This document shows, piece after piece, positions 1 to 7,353 of a DNA stretch of 8,718 nt. Position numbers and translations under genes: made by a program. Source of the stretch: an uncultured Lachnospiraceae bacterium (GTDB lineage: Bacteria; Bacillota_A; Clostridia; Lachnospirales; Lachnospiraceae); NCBI GenBank assembly GCA_902795715.1, contig CADBME010000178.1:1-8718 (forward strand). Direction: 5' to 3'. Each line of letters begins with the position of its first letter. The stretch's first letter is position 1. Under the pieces are notes generated by a model, which ran no database searches, was not told where the DNA came from, and saw only the letters and a list, made by a program, of their open reading frames with translations.

Positions 1-1527
1 CCTTTTGAGAACAAGGAGCTCTTCGAGAAGTGGTTCCCCGCAGCATTCATCAGCGAAGCGGTGGACCAGACCCGCGGATGGTTTTATTCCCTGCTGGCCG
101 AGTCGACCCTGCTCTTCAATAAGGCACCCTATGAAAATGTTATCGTCCTGGGCCATGTTCAGGATGAGAATGGCCAGAAGATGAGTAAGAGCAAGGGAAA
201 TGCAGTAGATCCCTTTGACGCACTGGCCAAGCACGGAGCCGATGCCATTCGCTGGTATTTCTACTCCAACAGCGCTCCCTGGCTGCCCAACCGCTTCCAT
301 GACAAGGCGGTAACGGAAGGTCAGCGAAAGTTCATGGGAACCCTGTGGAATACCTATGCTTTCTATGTGCTCTATGCAGATATTGATGAGTTTAATCCCA
401 TGGATCACACACTGGATACCGGTAAGCTTGGTCTTATGGACCGCTGGCTTTTATCCGGACTGCATTCCTGTGTAAAGGAAGTGGATGAAGATCTGGCAGC
501 TTACCGGATTCCGGAAGCAGCCAAAGCCCTCCAGGCTTTCGTGGATGACATGAGCAACTGGTATGTGCGCCGGTCCAGAGAGCGTTTCTGGGCCAAGGGA
601 ATGGAGCAGGATAAGATCAACGCTTATATGACCCTCTACACAGCCCTGGTGACCATCTCCAAGGCGGCGGCTCCCATGATTCCCTTTATGACGGAAGATA
701 TCTATCAGAATATCGTCCGGACCGTGGACAAGGATGCTCCGGAAAGCATTCATCTCTGTGAATATCCGACGGCAGACCAGAGCCTGATCGACAGGGATCT
801 TGAGAAAAATATGGATGAAGTTCTTCAGATCGTTGTTCTGGGAAGAGCGGCAAGAAATGCTTCCGCCATCAAGAACCGTCAGCCCATCGGGCAGATGTTC
901 GTCAGCGCAGACCACGAACTGGATGAATACTATACAGAAATTATCAAAGATGAACTGAATGTAAAAAAGGTTGAATTCAAGGACGATGTTTCCGATCTTA
1001 CCAGCTACAGCTTCAAACCCCAGATGAGAATTCTGGGACCCAAATACGGCAAACAGCTGGGGCAGATCCGCAAGATCCTTGCAGAGATTGACGGCAGTGC
1101 AGCCAAAAAGGAACTGGATGAGAAGGGGTTCCTTACCATTGAGGTTGACGGCATGCCAATCGAACTGACACCGGAAGAACTGCTGATCGATACCCAGCAG
1201 AAGGAAGGATTGGTTTCCCAGGCAGACCGGGGGGTAACGGTCGTACTGGATACCAATCTGACACCGGAACTGATCGAGGAAGGATTCGTCCGGGAAATCA
1301 TCAGCAAGGTCCAGACCATGAGAAAAGAAGCCGGCTTTGAAGTTATGGACCATATCGCTTTAAGCGCAGAGGGCAACGACCGGATCGCACAGATTCTCCA
1401 CGACAATGAAGAGATGATCAGGCGCGATGTTTTGGCCGATATGCTTGAGACCGGCAGTGTGAAAGGTTATTCTAAAGAATGGAACATCAACGGGGAGAAG
1501 GTTACACTTGGCGTTGAAAAACAATAA
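1..1527 (+). CDS. ileS: Isoleucyl-tRNA synthetase, 3' part (5' end outside window)
   Basis: This is the C-terminal 508 codons of isoleucyl-tRNA synthetase, the cytoplasmic class I enzyme that charges tRNA-Ile. The frame is open from base 1, so the gene starts upstream. The catalytic-domain tail is clear: DQTRGWFYSLL (codons 22-32), and the ATP-binding KMSKS loop within GQKMSKSKGN (KMSKS at codons 60-64). The helical anticodon-binding domain follows, recognisable from NTYAFYVLY and the SNWYVRRSRERFW stretch. The long C-terminal part (GRAARNASAIKNRQPI and the region onward to VREIISKVQTMRKEAGF) matches the type 2, eukaryote-like IleS common in Clostridia, which lacks the zinc-binding tail of the E. 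coli type. Family knowledge links type 2 enzymes with low mupirocin sensitivity; that is not shown here. One oddity: codon 15 encodes Ala where the family normally has Asp (P-A-D before the DQTRGW motif). TAA stop at 1525-1527; glgP follows after 33 bases. Confidence 0.97.
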   Translation, partial: PFENKELFEKWFPAAFISEAVDQTRGWFYSLLAESTLLFNKAPYENVIVLGHVQDENGQKMSKSKGNAVDPFDALAKHGADAIRWYFYSNSAPWLPNRFHDKAVTEGQRKFMGTLWNTYAFYVLYADIDEFNPMDHTLDTGKLGLMDRWLLSGLHSCVKEVDEDLAAYRIPEAAKALQAFVDDMSNWYVRRSRERFWAKGMEQDKINAYMTLYTALVTISKAAAPMIPFMTEDIYQNIVRTVDKDAPESIHLCEYPTADQSLIDRDLEKNMDEVLQIVVLGRAARNASAIKNRQPIGQMFVSADHELDEYYTEIIKDELNVKKVEFKDDVSDLTSYSFKPQMRILGPKYGKQLGQIRKILAEIDGSAAKKELDEKGFLTIEVDGMPIELTPEELLIDTQQKEGLVSQADRGVTVVLDTNLTPELIEEGFVREIISKVQTMRKEAGFEVMDHIALSAEGNDRIAQILHDNEEMIRRDVLADMLETGSVKGYSKEWNINGEKVTLGVEKQ

Positions 1528-1546
1528 GGATACGATTATCAGATAC

Positions 1547-1552
1547 AGGAGG
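1547..1552 (+). promoter_or_regulatory. Ribosome binding site fixing the TTG start of glgP
   Basis: A perfect AGGAGG lies 8 bases before TTG at 1561. No ATG or GTG in this frame has a comparable site, so the TTG start is well supported. No promoter is visible in the 33-base gap, so glgP is probably read through from ileS. Confidence 0.85.
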
Positions 1553-1560
1553 ATAGACCG

Positions 1561-4008
1561 TTGATCAGAAAGAAAAAACAGAAATTTAACAAAAAAGAAT
1601 TTAAGAAAGCTGTTCAGGACCAGGTCCGTATGCTTTTCAGAAGAGATATGGTGGATGCGACACCCAGACAGATGTTCCAGGCGGTAGCCTATGCCATCAA
1701 AGATGCCATCATCGATGACTGGATCGCCACCCATAAGGTATACGTGGAGCAGGATCAGAAGATGGTTTACTACATGTCCATGGAGTTTCTGATGGGAAGA
1801 GCCCTGGGCAACAACATGATCAATATGCTCTGCTATAACGAGGTTAGGGACGCCCTGGATGAGATGGGTTTTGATCTTAACCTGATTGAGGACCAGGAGC
1901 CGGATGCCGCTTTGGGCAACGGAGGTCTGGGACGACTGGCTGCTTGTTTTCTGGATTCTCTTGCCACACTGAACTATCCGGCCTACGGGTGCGGAATCCG
2001 CTACCGCTACGGCATGTTTAAGCAGAAGATTGAGGATGGTTTCCAGATCGAGAAACCGGACGACTGGCTCAAGTATGGAAATCCTTTTGAAATCTGCAGG
2101 GATGAATACGCCGTTGAAGTCAAGTTCGGCGGTTATGTGGATGTGGAAAATGGACCCAACGGGAAACCCCGCTTTATCCAGAAGGGCTACCAGAGTGTTC
2201 TTGCCGTTCCTTATGACATGCCGGTTGTAGGATACGGCAATGGTGTTGTGAATTCCTTAAGAATCTGGGATGCCCAGGCAATCAACACCTTTAACCTGGA
2301 CGACTTTGACAAGGGAGAATACCAGAAGGCAGTCGAGCAGGAAAACCTGGCCAGAACCATCTGTGAGGTCCTTTATCCCAACGATAACCATATGGCCGGC
2401 AAGGAGCTGAGATTAAAGCAGCAGTATTTCTTTGTATCGGCTTCCGTCCAGCGGGCGGTCCAGAAGTTCAAACAGACCCACGACAGTATTTACGATCTTC
2501 CCAACAAGGTGGCTTTCCAGATGAACGATACCCATCCCACGGTTACCGTAGCCGAGCTGATGCGTATCCTTGTGGATGAAGAAGGCCTTGAGTGGGATGA
2601 GGCATGGGGAATCACAACAAAAACATGTGCCTACACAAACCATACCATCATGTCGGAAGCCCTTGAGAAATGGCCCATCGAGCTTTTCTCCCGCCTCCTT
2701 CCCCGTGTTTACCAGATCATTGAGGAAATCAACCGCCGCTTTGTGATCGAGATTCAGAACCGGTATCCGGGAGATCAGGAAAAGATCCGAAGAATGGCCA
2801 TCCTCTATGACGGACAGGTCCGGATGGCAAATCTTGCTATTGCAGGAAGCTACTCGGTCAACGGCGTTGCCCGCCTTCACACGGAGATTCTCAAGAGTCG
2901 TGAGCTGAAAGATTTCTATGAGATGATGCCCGACAAGTTCAATAATAAGACCAATGGCATTACCCAGAGAAGATTCCTTCTCCACGGCAACCCTCTGCTT
3001 GCAAACTGGGTTACCAATAAGATCGGGGATGACTGGATCACGAACCTCTCTCATATGAAGGAGCTCAAGATCTATGCGGATGATCCCAGAAGCCAGAAGG
3101 AATTCATGCACATCAAGTACCAGAATAAGGTTCGTCTGGCTGCCTACATCAAAGAACACAACAATGTGGATGTGGATCCCAGATCGATTTTTGACTGCCA
3201 GGTAAAACGTCTTCATGAATACAAGCGTCAGCTGATGAACATTCTTCATGTCATGTATCTCTACAATCAGCTGAAGACTCGTCCGGATATGGATATGGTT
3301 CCCAGAACCTTTATCTTCGGGGCCAAGGCGGCAGCCGGCTACCGGACGGCCAAGCTGACTATCAAGCTGATCAATTCCGTAGCGGAAAAAATCAACAATG
3401 ATGCCTCCATCAATGGAAAGATCAAGGTGGTCTTCATCGAAGACTACCGTGTATCCAACGCCGAACTGATCTTTGCGGCTGCAGACGTCAGCGAACAGAT
3501 TTCCACCGCTTCCAGAGAGGCATCCGGAACCGGCAATATGAAGTTCATGCTGAACGGAGCCGTGACCATCGGAACCATGGACGGGGCCAATGTGGAGATT
3601 GTTGAGGAAGTCGGAGAAGAAAATGCTTTCATTTTCGGTCTCAGCGCGGATCAGGTCATGGAGTATGAGAGAAACAACAATTACTATCCAAGAGACGTCT
3701 ATAACAATAACGAAGATGTCAGACAGGTGCTTACCCAGCTGGTGAACGGATACTATTCACCGGAGAATCCGGAGCTTTTCCGAGAACTTTACAACGCCCT
3801 CCTTGATAAGGATGCTTATTTTACCCTCATGGACTTTGACTCCTATAAGGAAGCCCAGCGCAGGGTGGATCAGGCCTACAGGGATGAGGAGGCATGGGCC
3901 AGAAAGGCTATCCTCCAGACGGCCTCCTGCGGAAAGTTCTCTTCCGACCGGACCATCCAGGATTATGTGGATGACATCTGGCACCTGGGTAAAATCAAGG
4001 TTCGCTGA
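1561..4008 (+). CDS. glgP: Glycogen/maltodextrin phosphorylase (GT35 family)
   Basis: An 815-residue alpha-glucan phosphorylase, the usual length for the family. It releases glucose-1-phosphate from the non-reducing ends of glycogen or maltodextrin using phosphate and pyridoxal phosphate, in the cytoplasm. Recognisable segments in order: YYMSMEFLMGRALGNN (residues 70-85), the glycine-rich GNGGLGRLA (119-127) followed by GCGIRYRYGMFKQ, MNDTHPTVTVAELMR (321-335), VKRLHEYKRQLMN (about 548-560), and the pyridoxal phosphate site EASGTGNMKFMLNG, in which Lys661 is the predicted cofactor-binding lysine. No residue essential to catalysis appears to be missing. The N-terminus is strongly basic (MIRKKKQKFNKKEFKK). 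Translation starts at TTG with a perfect Shine-Dalgarno site. The gene follows ileS by 33 bases and ends before a strong terminator, suggesting an ileS-glgP transcription unit. Sequence alone does not separate glycogen from maltodextrin as the preferred substrate. Confidence 0.97.
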   Translation: MIRKKKQKFNKKEFKKAVQDQVRMLFRRDMVDATPRQMFQAVAYAIKDAIIDDWIATHKVYVEQDQKMVYYMSMEFLMGRALGNNMINMLCYNEVRDALDEMGFDLNLIEDQEPDAALGNGGLGRLAACFLDSLATLNYPAYGCGIRYRYGMFKQKIEDGFQIEKPDDWLKYGNPFEICRDEYAVEVKFGGYVDVENGPNGKPRFIQKGYQSVLAVPYDMPVVGYGNGVVNSLRIWDAQAINTFNLDDFDKGEYQKAVEQENLARTICEVLYPNDNHMAGKELRLKQQYFFVSASVQRAVQKFKQTHDSIYDLPNKVAFQMNDTHPTVTVAELMRILVDEEGLEWDEAWGITTKTCAYTNHTIMSEALEKWPIELFSRLLPRVYQIIEEINRRFVIEIQNRYPGDQEKIRRMAILYDGQVRMANLAIAGSYSVNGVARLHTEILKSRELKDFYEMMPDKFNNKTNGITQRRFLLHGNPLLANWVTNKIGDDWITNLSHMKELKIYADDPRSQKEFMHIKYQNKVRLAAYIKEHNNVDVDPRSIFDCQVKRLHEYKRQLMNILHVMYLYNQLKTRPDMDMVPRTFIFGAKAAAGYRTAKLTIKLINSVAEKINNDASINGKIKVVFIEDYRVSNAELIFAAADVSEQISTASREASGTGNMKFMLNGAVTIGTMDGANVEIVEEVGEENAFIFGLSADQVMEYERNNNYYPRDVYNNNEDVRQVLTQLVNGYYSPENPELFRELYNALLDKDAYFTLMDFDSYKEAQRRVDQAYRDEEAWARKAILQTASCGKFSSDRTIQDYVDDIWHLGKIKVR

Positions 4009-4063
4009 CCTTAAAGGTCTTTAGCAAAACAGATTTGTTATATATGATATACTTTCAACACTT

Positions 4064-4112
4064 ATTCCTCTCTGCCGGAAAGAATCTCTTTTCGGCAGGG
4101 GGGAATTTTTTT
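4064..4112 (+). terminator. Rho-independent terminator after glgP
   Basis: The arms at 4064-4083 and 4087-4106 pair over 20 positions with three G-U wobbles and no bulge, leaving a 3-base loop. The core pairs CTGCCG with CGGCAG. The 3' arm runs into seven consecutive T (4106-4112). This is the expected form of an intrinsic terminator and separates the ileS-glgP unit from the corrinoid/two-component unit. Confidence 0.9.
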
Positions 4113-4225
4113 GTGTTTTTAGAGTAGAAATATCGAAATCCCTTCTAAAAAAAGACATATAATGGAGAGGTCTATTTGTGAATTTTGACTTAAAAAAAAG
4201 AAAAACAAGAAATACTATTAAAAAT

Positions 4226-4254
4226 TTGCTTTTTGCAACAAAAAAGTATACAAT
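4226..4254 (+). promoter_or_regulatory. Candidate sigma-A promoter of the corrinoid/PocR/ADH unit
   Basis: TTGCTT (4226-4231) is followed after a 17-base spacer by TACAAT (4249-4254), close to the TTGACA-17-TATAAT consensus. The predicted start near 4261 leaves an untranslated leader of about 40 bases before the ribosome binding site and ATG at 4301. A small inverted repeat, TTGC/GCAA (4226-4229 with 4235-4238), overlaps the -35 box and might be an operator half-site pair; this is weak. The surrounding DNA (4113-4300) is very A/T-rich, as expected for a promoter region. Confidence 0.55.
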
Positions 4255-4287
4255 AGATTTAAGTTGGGATTATTATAAAAATCATTC

Positions 4288-4294
4288 GGGGAGG
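4288..4294 (+). promoter_or_regulatory. Ribosome binding site supporting the ATG start at 4301
   Basis: GGGGAGG sits 6 bases before ATG at 4301. A competing in-frame GTG at 4178 has its own purine-rich GGAGAGG (4164-4170, 7-base spacing), so the longer reading is possible. It would, however, place the promoter-like sequence at 4226-4254 inside the coding region and add 41 residues not expected in this family. Confidence 0.7.
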
Positions 4295-4300
4295 CTGCCT

Positions 4301-4984
4301 ATGGGTGCGACACTTGACGAAATCGTGGATTCTCTTCAAAAAGGGCAGAGTAAAAGGGTGACGGAGCTCGTGAAAATAGCTCTTGAAGAGGGCATTTCTT
4401 CCAGAAAAATCCTGGAAGAAGGATTCCTGAGAGGTATGGAACAGCTGTCCACACAATTTGATGAAGAAGAGGTCGGAATACCCAGGATTCTTTCGGTTAC
4501 CAGGGCTCTTGATAAAGGGGTGGAAGCCCTGCATCACTATAACGGACGGCGGGAAGTGAAGGAAATCGGAACCGTTGTCCTGGGCACGGTAAACGGAGAA
4601 CTGCATGATATCGGGAAAAACCTGGTCAGACTTATGATGGAGAGCCGGAACATTCAGGTCATCGACCTGGGAGTGAATGTTTCTCCTGGCAGATTTGTGA
4701 ATGAAGTATCGGCCAGCAAGGCAAAGGTGCTTGTTCTCAGCGGGATTCTGCCAACCTCCGACCGGGATATGAAAGCGGTCATTGAAGAGTTCGAACTCAG
4801 AGGGATCCGGGATAAGGTCTATATCATGGTAGGCGGTTATTACATGAACGCGGATACAGCCAGGAGGATCGGAGCAGACTGCTACACGGACGATGCAGGG
4901 ACCTGTGCGGACACGGCCTGCAGATATCTGACAAAAAAGAATCGGAGAAAGAAAAAGAATCTGATTGAAGATTTCGAATCATAG
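4301..4984 (+). CDS. Stand-alone corrinoid (B12-binding) protein
   Basis: A 227-residue protein with the two-domain form of methyltransferase corrinoid proteins (MtaC/MtbC/MttC-like). An N-terminal helical cap (about 1-85, including EEGFLRGMEQLSTQFDEEEVGIP) is followed by a Rossmann-like B12-binding domain (about 86-212). The lower-ligand motif reads GELHDIGKNL: His102 is the predicted cobalt ligand, but the usual Asp of DxHxxG is Glu100. The downstream elements LSGIL (the SxL position) and VGG (177-179) are present. The C-terminus carries a basic run KKNRRKKKN. Known relatives shuttle methyl groups between a substrate methyltransferase and a second transferase; neither partner is in the window. 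Instead the gene precedes a PocR sensor kinase by 49 bases, which suggests a sensory or cobalamin-related role (inference). Start chosen at ATG 4301 for its ribosome binding site and family length; GTG 4178 is the alternative. Confidence 0.88.
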   Translation: MGATLDEIVDSLQKGQSKRVTELVKIALEEGISSRKILEEGFLRGMEQLSTQFDEEEVGIPRILSVTRALDKGVEALHHYNGRREVKEIGTVVLGTVNGELHDIGKNLVRLMMESRNIQVIDLGVNVSPGRFVNEVSASKAKVLVLSGILPTSDRDMKAVIEEFELRGIRDKVYIMVGGYYMNADTARRIGADCYTDDAGTCADTACRYLTKKNRRKKKNLIEDFES

Positions 4985-5020
4985 ATAACAGATTAATGGA
5001 AACCGGCATTGGAACATGAT

Positions 5021-5028
5021 GGGGGAGG
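5021..5028 (+). promoter_or_regulatory. Ribosome binding site supporting the GTG start at 5034
   Basis: GGGGGAGG lies 5 bases before GTG at 5034. The in-frame ATG at 5016 would place this Shine-Dalgarno sequence inside its own coding region and has no comparable site upstream, so GTG 5034 is preferred. Confidence 0.75.
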
Positions 5029-5033
5029 TCCTT

Positions 5034-6302
5034 GTGACAGACAACAAGAATAGAATTCAAAACAGCAATATTTATATTGAAGATGTAATCAACGTAAAAG
5101 AATTGCAGACCCTTCAGGATAATTGGGCCAAAGCCACAGATCTGGCATTTGTGACGGTTGATATTAATGGCGAGCCTATTACGACTTACAGTAATTTTAC
5201 ACCTTTCTGCGAAAAACTGAGAAAAACAGACGCCTACAGGGAGAAATGCTATTATTGCGATGCCTGTGGCGGAAGGAGAGCCCGGAGGGTGGGAAAAGCA
5301 TTTGTATATGTATGCCACGCCGGTCTGATTGATTTTTCCATACCGATCATGATCAAGGGACAGTATGTAGGATCGATCCAGGCCGGTCAGGTTACCAGTA
5401 AAGATTTTGAAGATCTGCGTCCGGTTATGCCTCTCTCCGAGGACTGGAAGTCCGATCAGGAGCTGAGAAAGCTTCACGGTGAAGTGTCCGTCATGTCGGT
5501 GGAGAAGATTAAGGCTGTAGCCCAGACCATCTGCGACAGTTACAACTATTCCGTGGAAAAGGAATATGCCAACAAGGTGGAAGCGGAGCTTCGGGAAAAG
5601 AAGTACAAGGTGATGAAGGAGGAGAAGCTGCGGATTGAGATGGAGAAGTCTCTGAGGGATATCGAACTGCGAGCCCTCCATTATCAGATCAACCCCCACT
5701 TCATGTTCAATGTTTTAAATACGATCGGCCGGCTGGCCTTTTTCGAGAATGCCAAAATGACGGAGGATGTAATCTATTCCTTTTCGGATATGATGCGTTA
5801 CCTTCTCCAGACCAGCTCGGATCCTCTGACTATGTTGAGCAACGAAGTGACCCACGTGCAGAATTACCTTAAGATACAGAAGATCCGCCTGGGAAGCCGG
5901 CTCCAGTATACGATAGATATTCCGGAAGAATTTTTAAGAGTTAAAGTTCCCTTCCTGTCCGTGACCACTATTGTGGAAAACGCCGTGAAATACGCTGTCG
6001 AAAACAAAGCGGAGGGCGGAGTGATCAGCGTTACGGCTTTTAATAAAGACAAAGATTTATGGATACAGATTGTTGATGACGGAGACGGCATTGCTCCGGA
6101 CAAAGTTGTCAGCATCCTGAGAGGAGACGCCTATAAAAACAAGAAGGACGGTTCGGTGGGGATTTACAATGTAAACACACGACTGATCCACTATTTCGGC
6201 AATGAATATGCTCTGGATATTTCGAGCCCCAACCGGAAAGGCCGGGGTACACAGGTGACGATCCGGGTGCCTTTAGTTCTAAAGGGGGATGAAAGTGTAT
6301 AA
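5034..6302 (+). CDS. Soluble PocR-domain sensor histidine kinase (LytS/YesM-like)
   Basis: A 422-residue cytoplasmic sensor kinase with no membrane segment or signal peptide. Residues about 15-172 form a PocR ligand-binding domain, marked by FCEKLR (Cys59 in FC), CYYCDACGG (Cys72, 75, 78), VCHAGLIDFSIPI (Cys94-His95) and GQYVGSIQAGQV. PocR domains are thought to bind small hydrocarbon-derived compounds; the namesake PocR responds to 1,2-propanediol. A charged helical linker (about 173-212) leads to a His_kinase (LytS-type) domain with QINPHFMFNVLNT, where His222 is the predicted phosphoacceptor. The ATPase domain follows: N-box VENAVKYAVE (Asn316), VDDGDGIAPD, and SVGIYNVNTRL. The gene overlaps the response-regulator gene, so the two products are almost certainly partners. 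The three closely spaced cysteines make the pocket a possible metal or redox site (inference). The actual ligand cannot be read from the sequence. Confidence 0.93.
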   Translation: MTDNKNRIQNSNIYIEDVINVKELQTLQDNWAKATDLAFVTVDINGEPITTYSNFTPFCEKLRKTDAYREKCYYCDACGGRRARRVGKAFVYVCHAGLIDFSIPIMIKGQYVGSIQAGQVTSKDFEDLRPVMPLSEDWKSDQELRKLHGEVSVMSVEKIKAVAQTICDSYNYSVEKEYANKVEAELREKKYKVMKEEKLRIEMEKSLRDIELRALHYQINPHFMFNVLNTIGRLAFFENAKMTEDVIYSFSDMMRYLLQTSSDPLTMLSNEVTHVQNYLKIQKIRLGSRLQYTIDIPEEFLRVKVPFLSVTTIVENAVKYAVENKAEGGVISVTAFNKDKDLWIQIVDDGDGIAPDKVVSILRGDAYKNKKDGSVGIYNVNTRLIHYFGNEYALDISSPNRKGRGTQVTIRVPLVLKGDESV

Positions 6303-7353
6303 AATACTGATAGTAGAGGATGAAGAACTGGAAAGGACTTCCATGAAGATTTTCCTTGAAGAGAATCTGATGGATGCGGAGATTGTCGGGGAAGCCAAAA
6401 GCGGATTTGAGGCTATCGATATCCTTGATAAAAGAGATGTCAATTTCATGCTTGTGGACATCAATATTCCCGGACTTGACGGACTTGAAGTGATCAAATA
6501 CGCCAGAAAAAAATTCCCCGGTGCTGTCATCATCATCACGACGGCTTACGATGATTTTCACATCGCCCACCAGGCGATCAAGCTGAAGGTAGACGATTTT
6601 CTCCTCAAGCCCATCCGGAAAAATACCCTGATTGATGTAGTGAAATCCTTCAGCAGCCGGATTGGCGACGGCGGACATACAGACAGGGGGAATAAATTGC
6701 TTTCCCGTCTGGAAATTGAATTAAAAAAATGCTCATACAAGGCCTCTGTAGACATTTTAAGAGAGTATATTGACCAGTTATATTTAGATGAGAAAGATGT
6801 GAATGTCATATCCAAGCGGCTCCAGGAAGTTGCCAAGTCCCTTGTCCGCATTGCGGAGGAGATGGGAGTCGGAGACACCAACGAGCTGGTCGTTCAGGTA
6901 GAGAAGCTCAAGATCAAGTATCTTCTCTATAATAATAAGCATGACGCCTACAACGAGATGATTCGGATGGTGGATATCATTTTTGATAAAATGAACATCA
7001 AAGGAAAACTGTCCGATGACGGCATGCGGTCAGTCATCGACTACATCGAGAGAAATCTCCGCAGGGGGATCAGTCTGGAAGATGTGGCCAATCATGTCAA
7101 TATCAGCACCTATTATCTGAGTAAAATCTTTAAAAAGGAGATGGGGGTCAACTTCATCACCTACGTAACAGACCGGAAGATGGACCTGGCCAAGGAGATG
7201 CTTGCCAATACGGACATTCCGGTGCTTAACATTGCCTTGGATTTGGCGTACAACGAAGCCAATTACTTCAGTAAGGCCTTCAAAAAGAAAACGGGCCTGA
7301 CGCCATCTGAGTATAGAGAAAAGTACAAAAACAGAAAGGAGGTGGGAGAATGA
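6295..7353 (+). CDS. YesN-type response regulator with AraC DNA-binding domain
   Basis: A 352-residue response regulator. The N-terminal receiver domain (about 1-118) has the acidic pocket VEDEE (Glu8, Asp9, Glu10), phosphoacceptor Asp55 in LVDINIPGLDG, Thr83 in TTAYDDF and Lys105 in LLKPI. A helical middle region (about 125-245) joins it to a C-terminal AraC/XylS domain (about 246-344) with two helix-turn-helix units (ISLEDVANHVNISTYYLSKIF and the stretch ending NEANYFSKAFKKKTGLTPSEYR). It should be phosphorylated by the overlapping PocR kinase and act as a transcription activator; likely targets are this operon and the region after 8505 (inference). Start: GTG 6295 gives 6-base spacing from GGGGG (6284-6288). 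ATG 6289 (two residues longer) directly abuts that site and is the alternative. Either start overlaps the kinase gene by 8-14 bases, implying translational coupling. The stop shares ATGA with the dehydrogenase gene. Confidence 0.93.
   Translation: MYKILIVEDEELERTSMKIFLEENLMDAEIVGEAKSGFEAIDILDKRDVNFMLVDINIPGLDGLEVIKYARKKFPGAVIIITTAYDDFHIAHQAIKLKVDDFLLKPIRKNTLIDVVKSFSSRIGDGGHTDRGNKLLSRLEIELKKCSYKASVDILREYIDQLYLDEKDVNVISKRLQEVAKSLVRIAEEMGVGDTNELVVQVEKLKIKYLLYNNKHDAYNEMIRMVDIIFDKMNIKGKLSDDGMRSVIDYIERNLRRGISLEDVANHVNISTYYLSKIFKKEMGVNFITYVTDRKMDLAKEMLANTDIPVLNIALDLAYNEANYFSKAFKKKTGLTPSEYREKYKNRKEVGE

Noticed and set aside
451..1353. Minus-strand open frame of 300 codons inside ileS
   Set aside because: Antisense to conserved IleS sequence; composition is typical of a shadow frame and no family is recognisable.
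2413..3249. Minus-strand open frame of 278 codons inside glgP
   Set aside because: Antisense to the conserved phosphorylase core; no recognisable product.
4007..4019. Short hairpin GACCT-TAA-AGGTC at the glgP stop codon
   Set aside because: Only five base pairs and no T run; the strong terminator at 4064-4112 explains the end of the unit.
4131..4137. TATCGAA resembling a Spo0A box
   Set aside because: One mismatch to the TGTCGAA core in A/T-rich DNA, single copy, no other support.
4113..4300. Possible cobalamin riboswitch ahead of the corrinoid gene
   Set aside because: The leader is short and A/T-rich, and no B12-box-like element or multi-stem structure could be seen.
4824..5699. Minus-strand open frame of 291 codons across the corrinoid/kinase junction
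   Set aside because: It spans two clear plus-strand genes, has no plausible product, and its hydrophobic runs are reverse readings of those genes.
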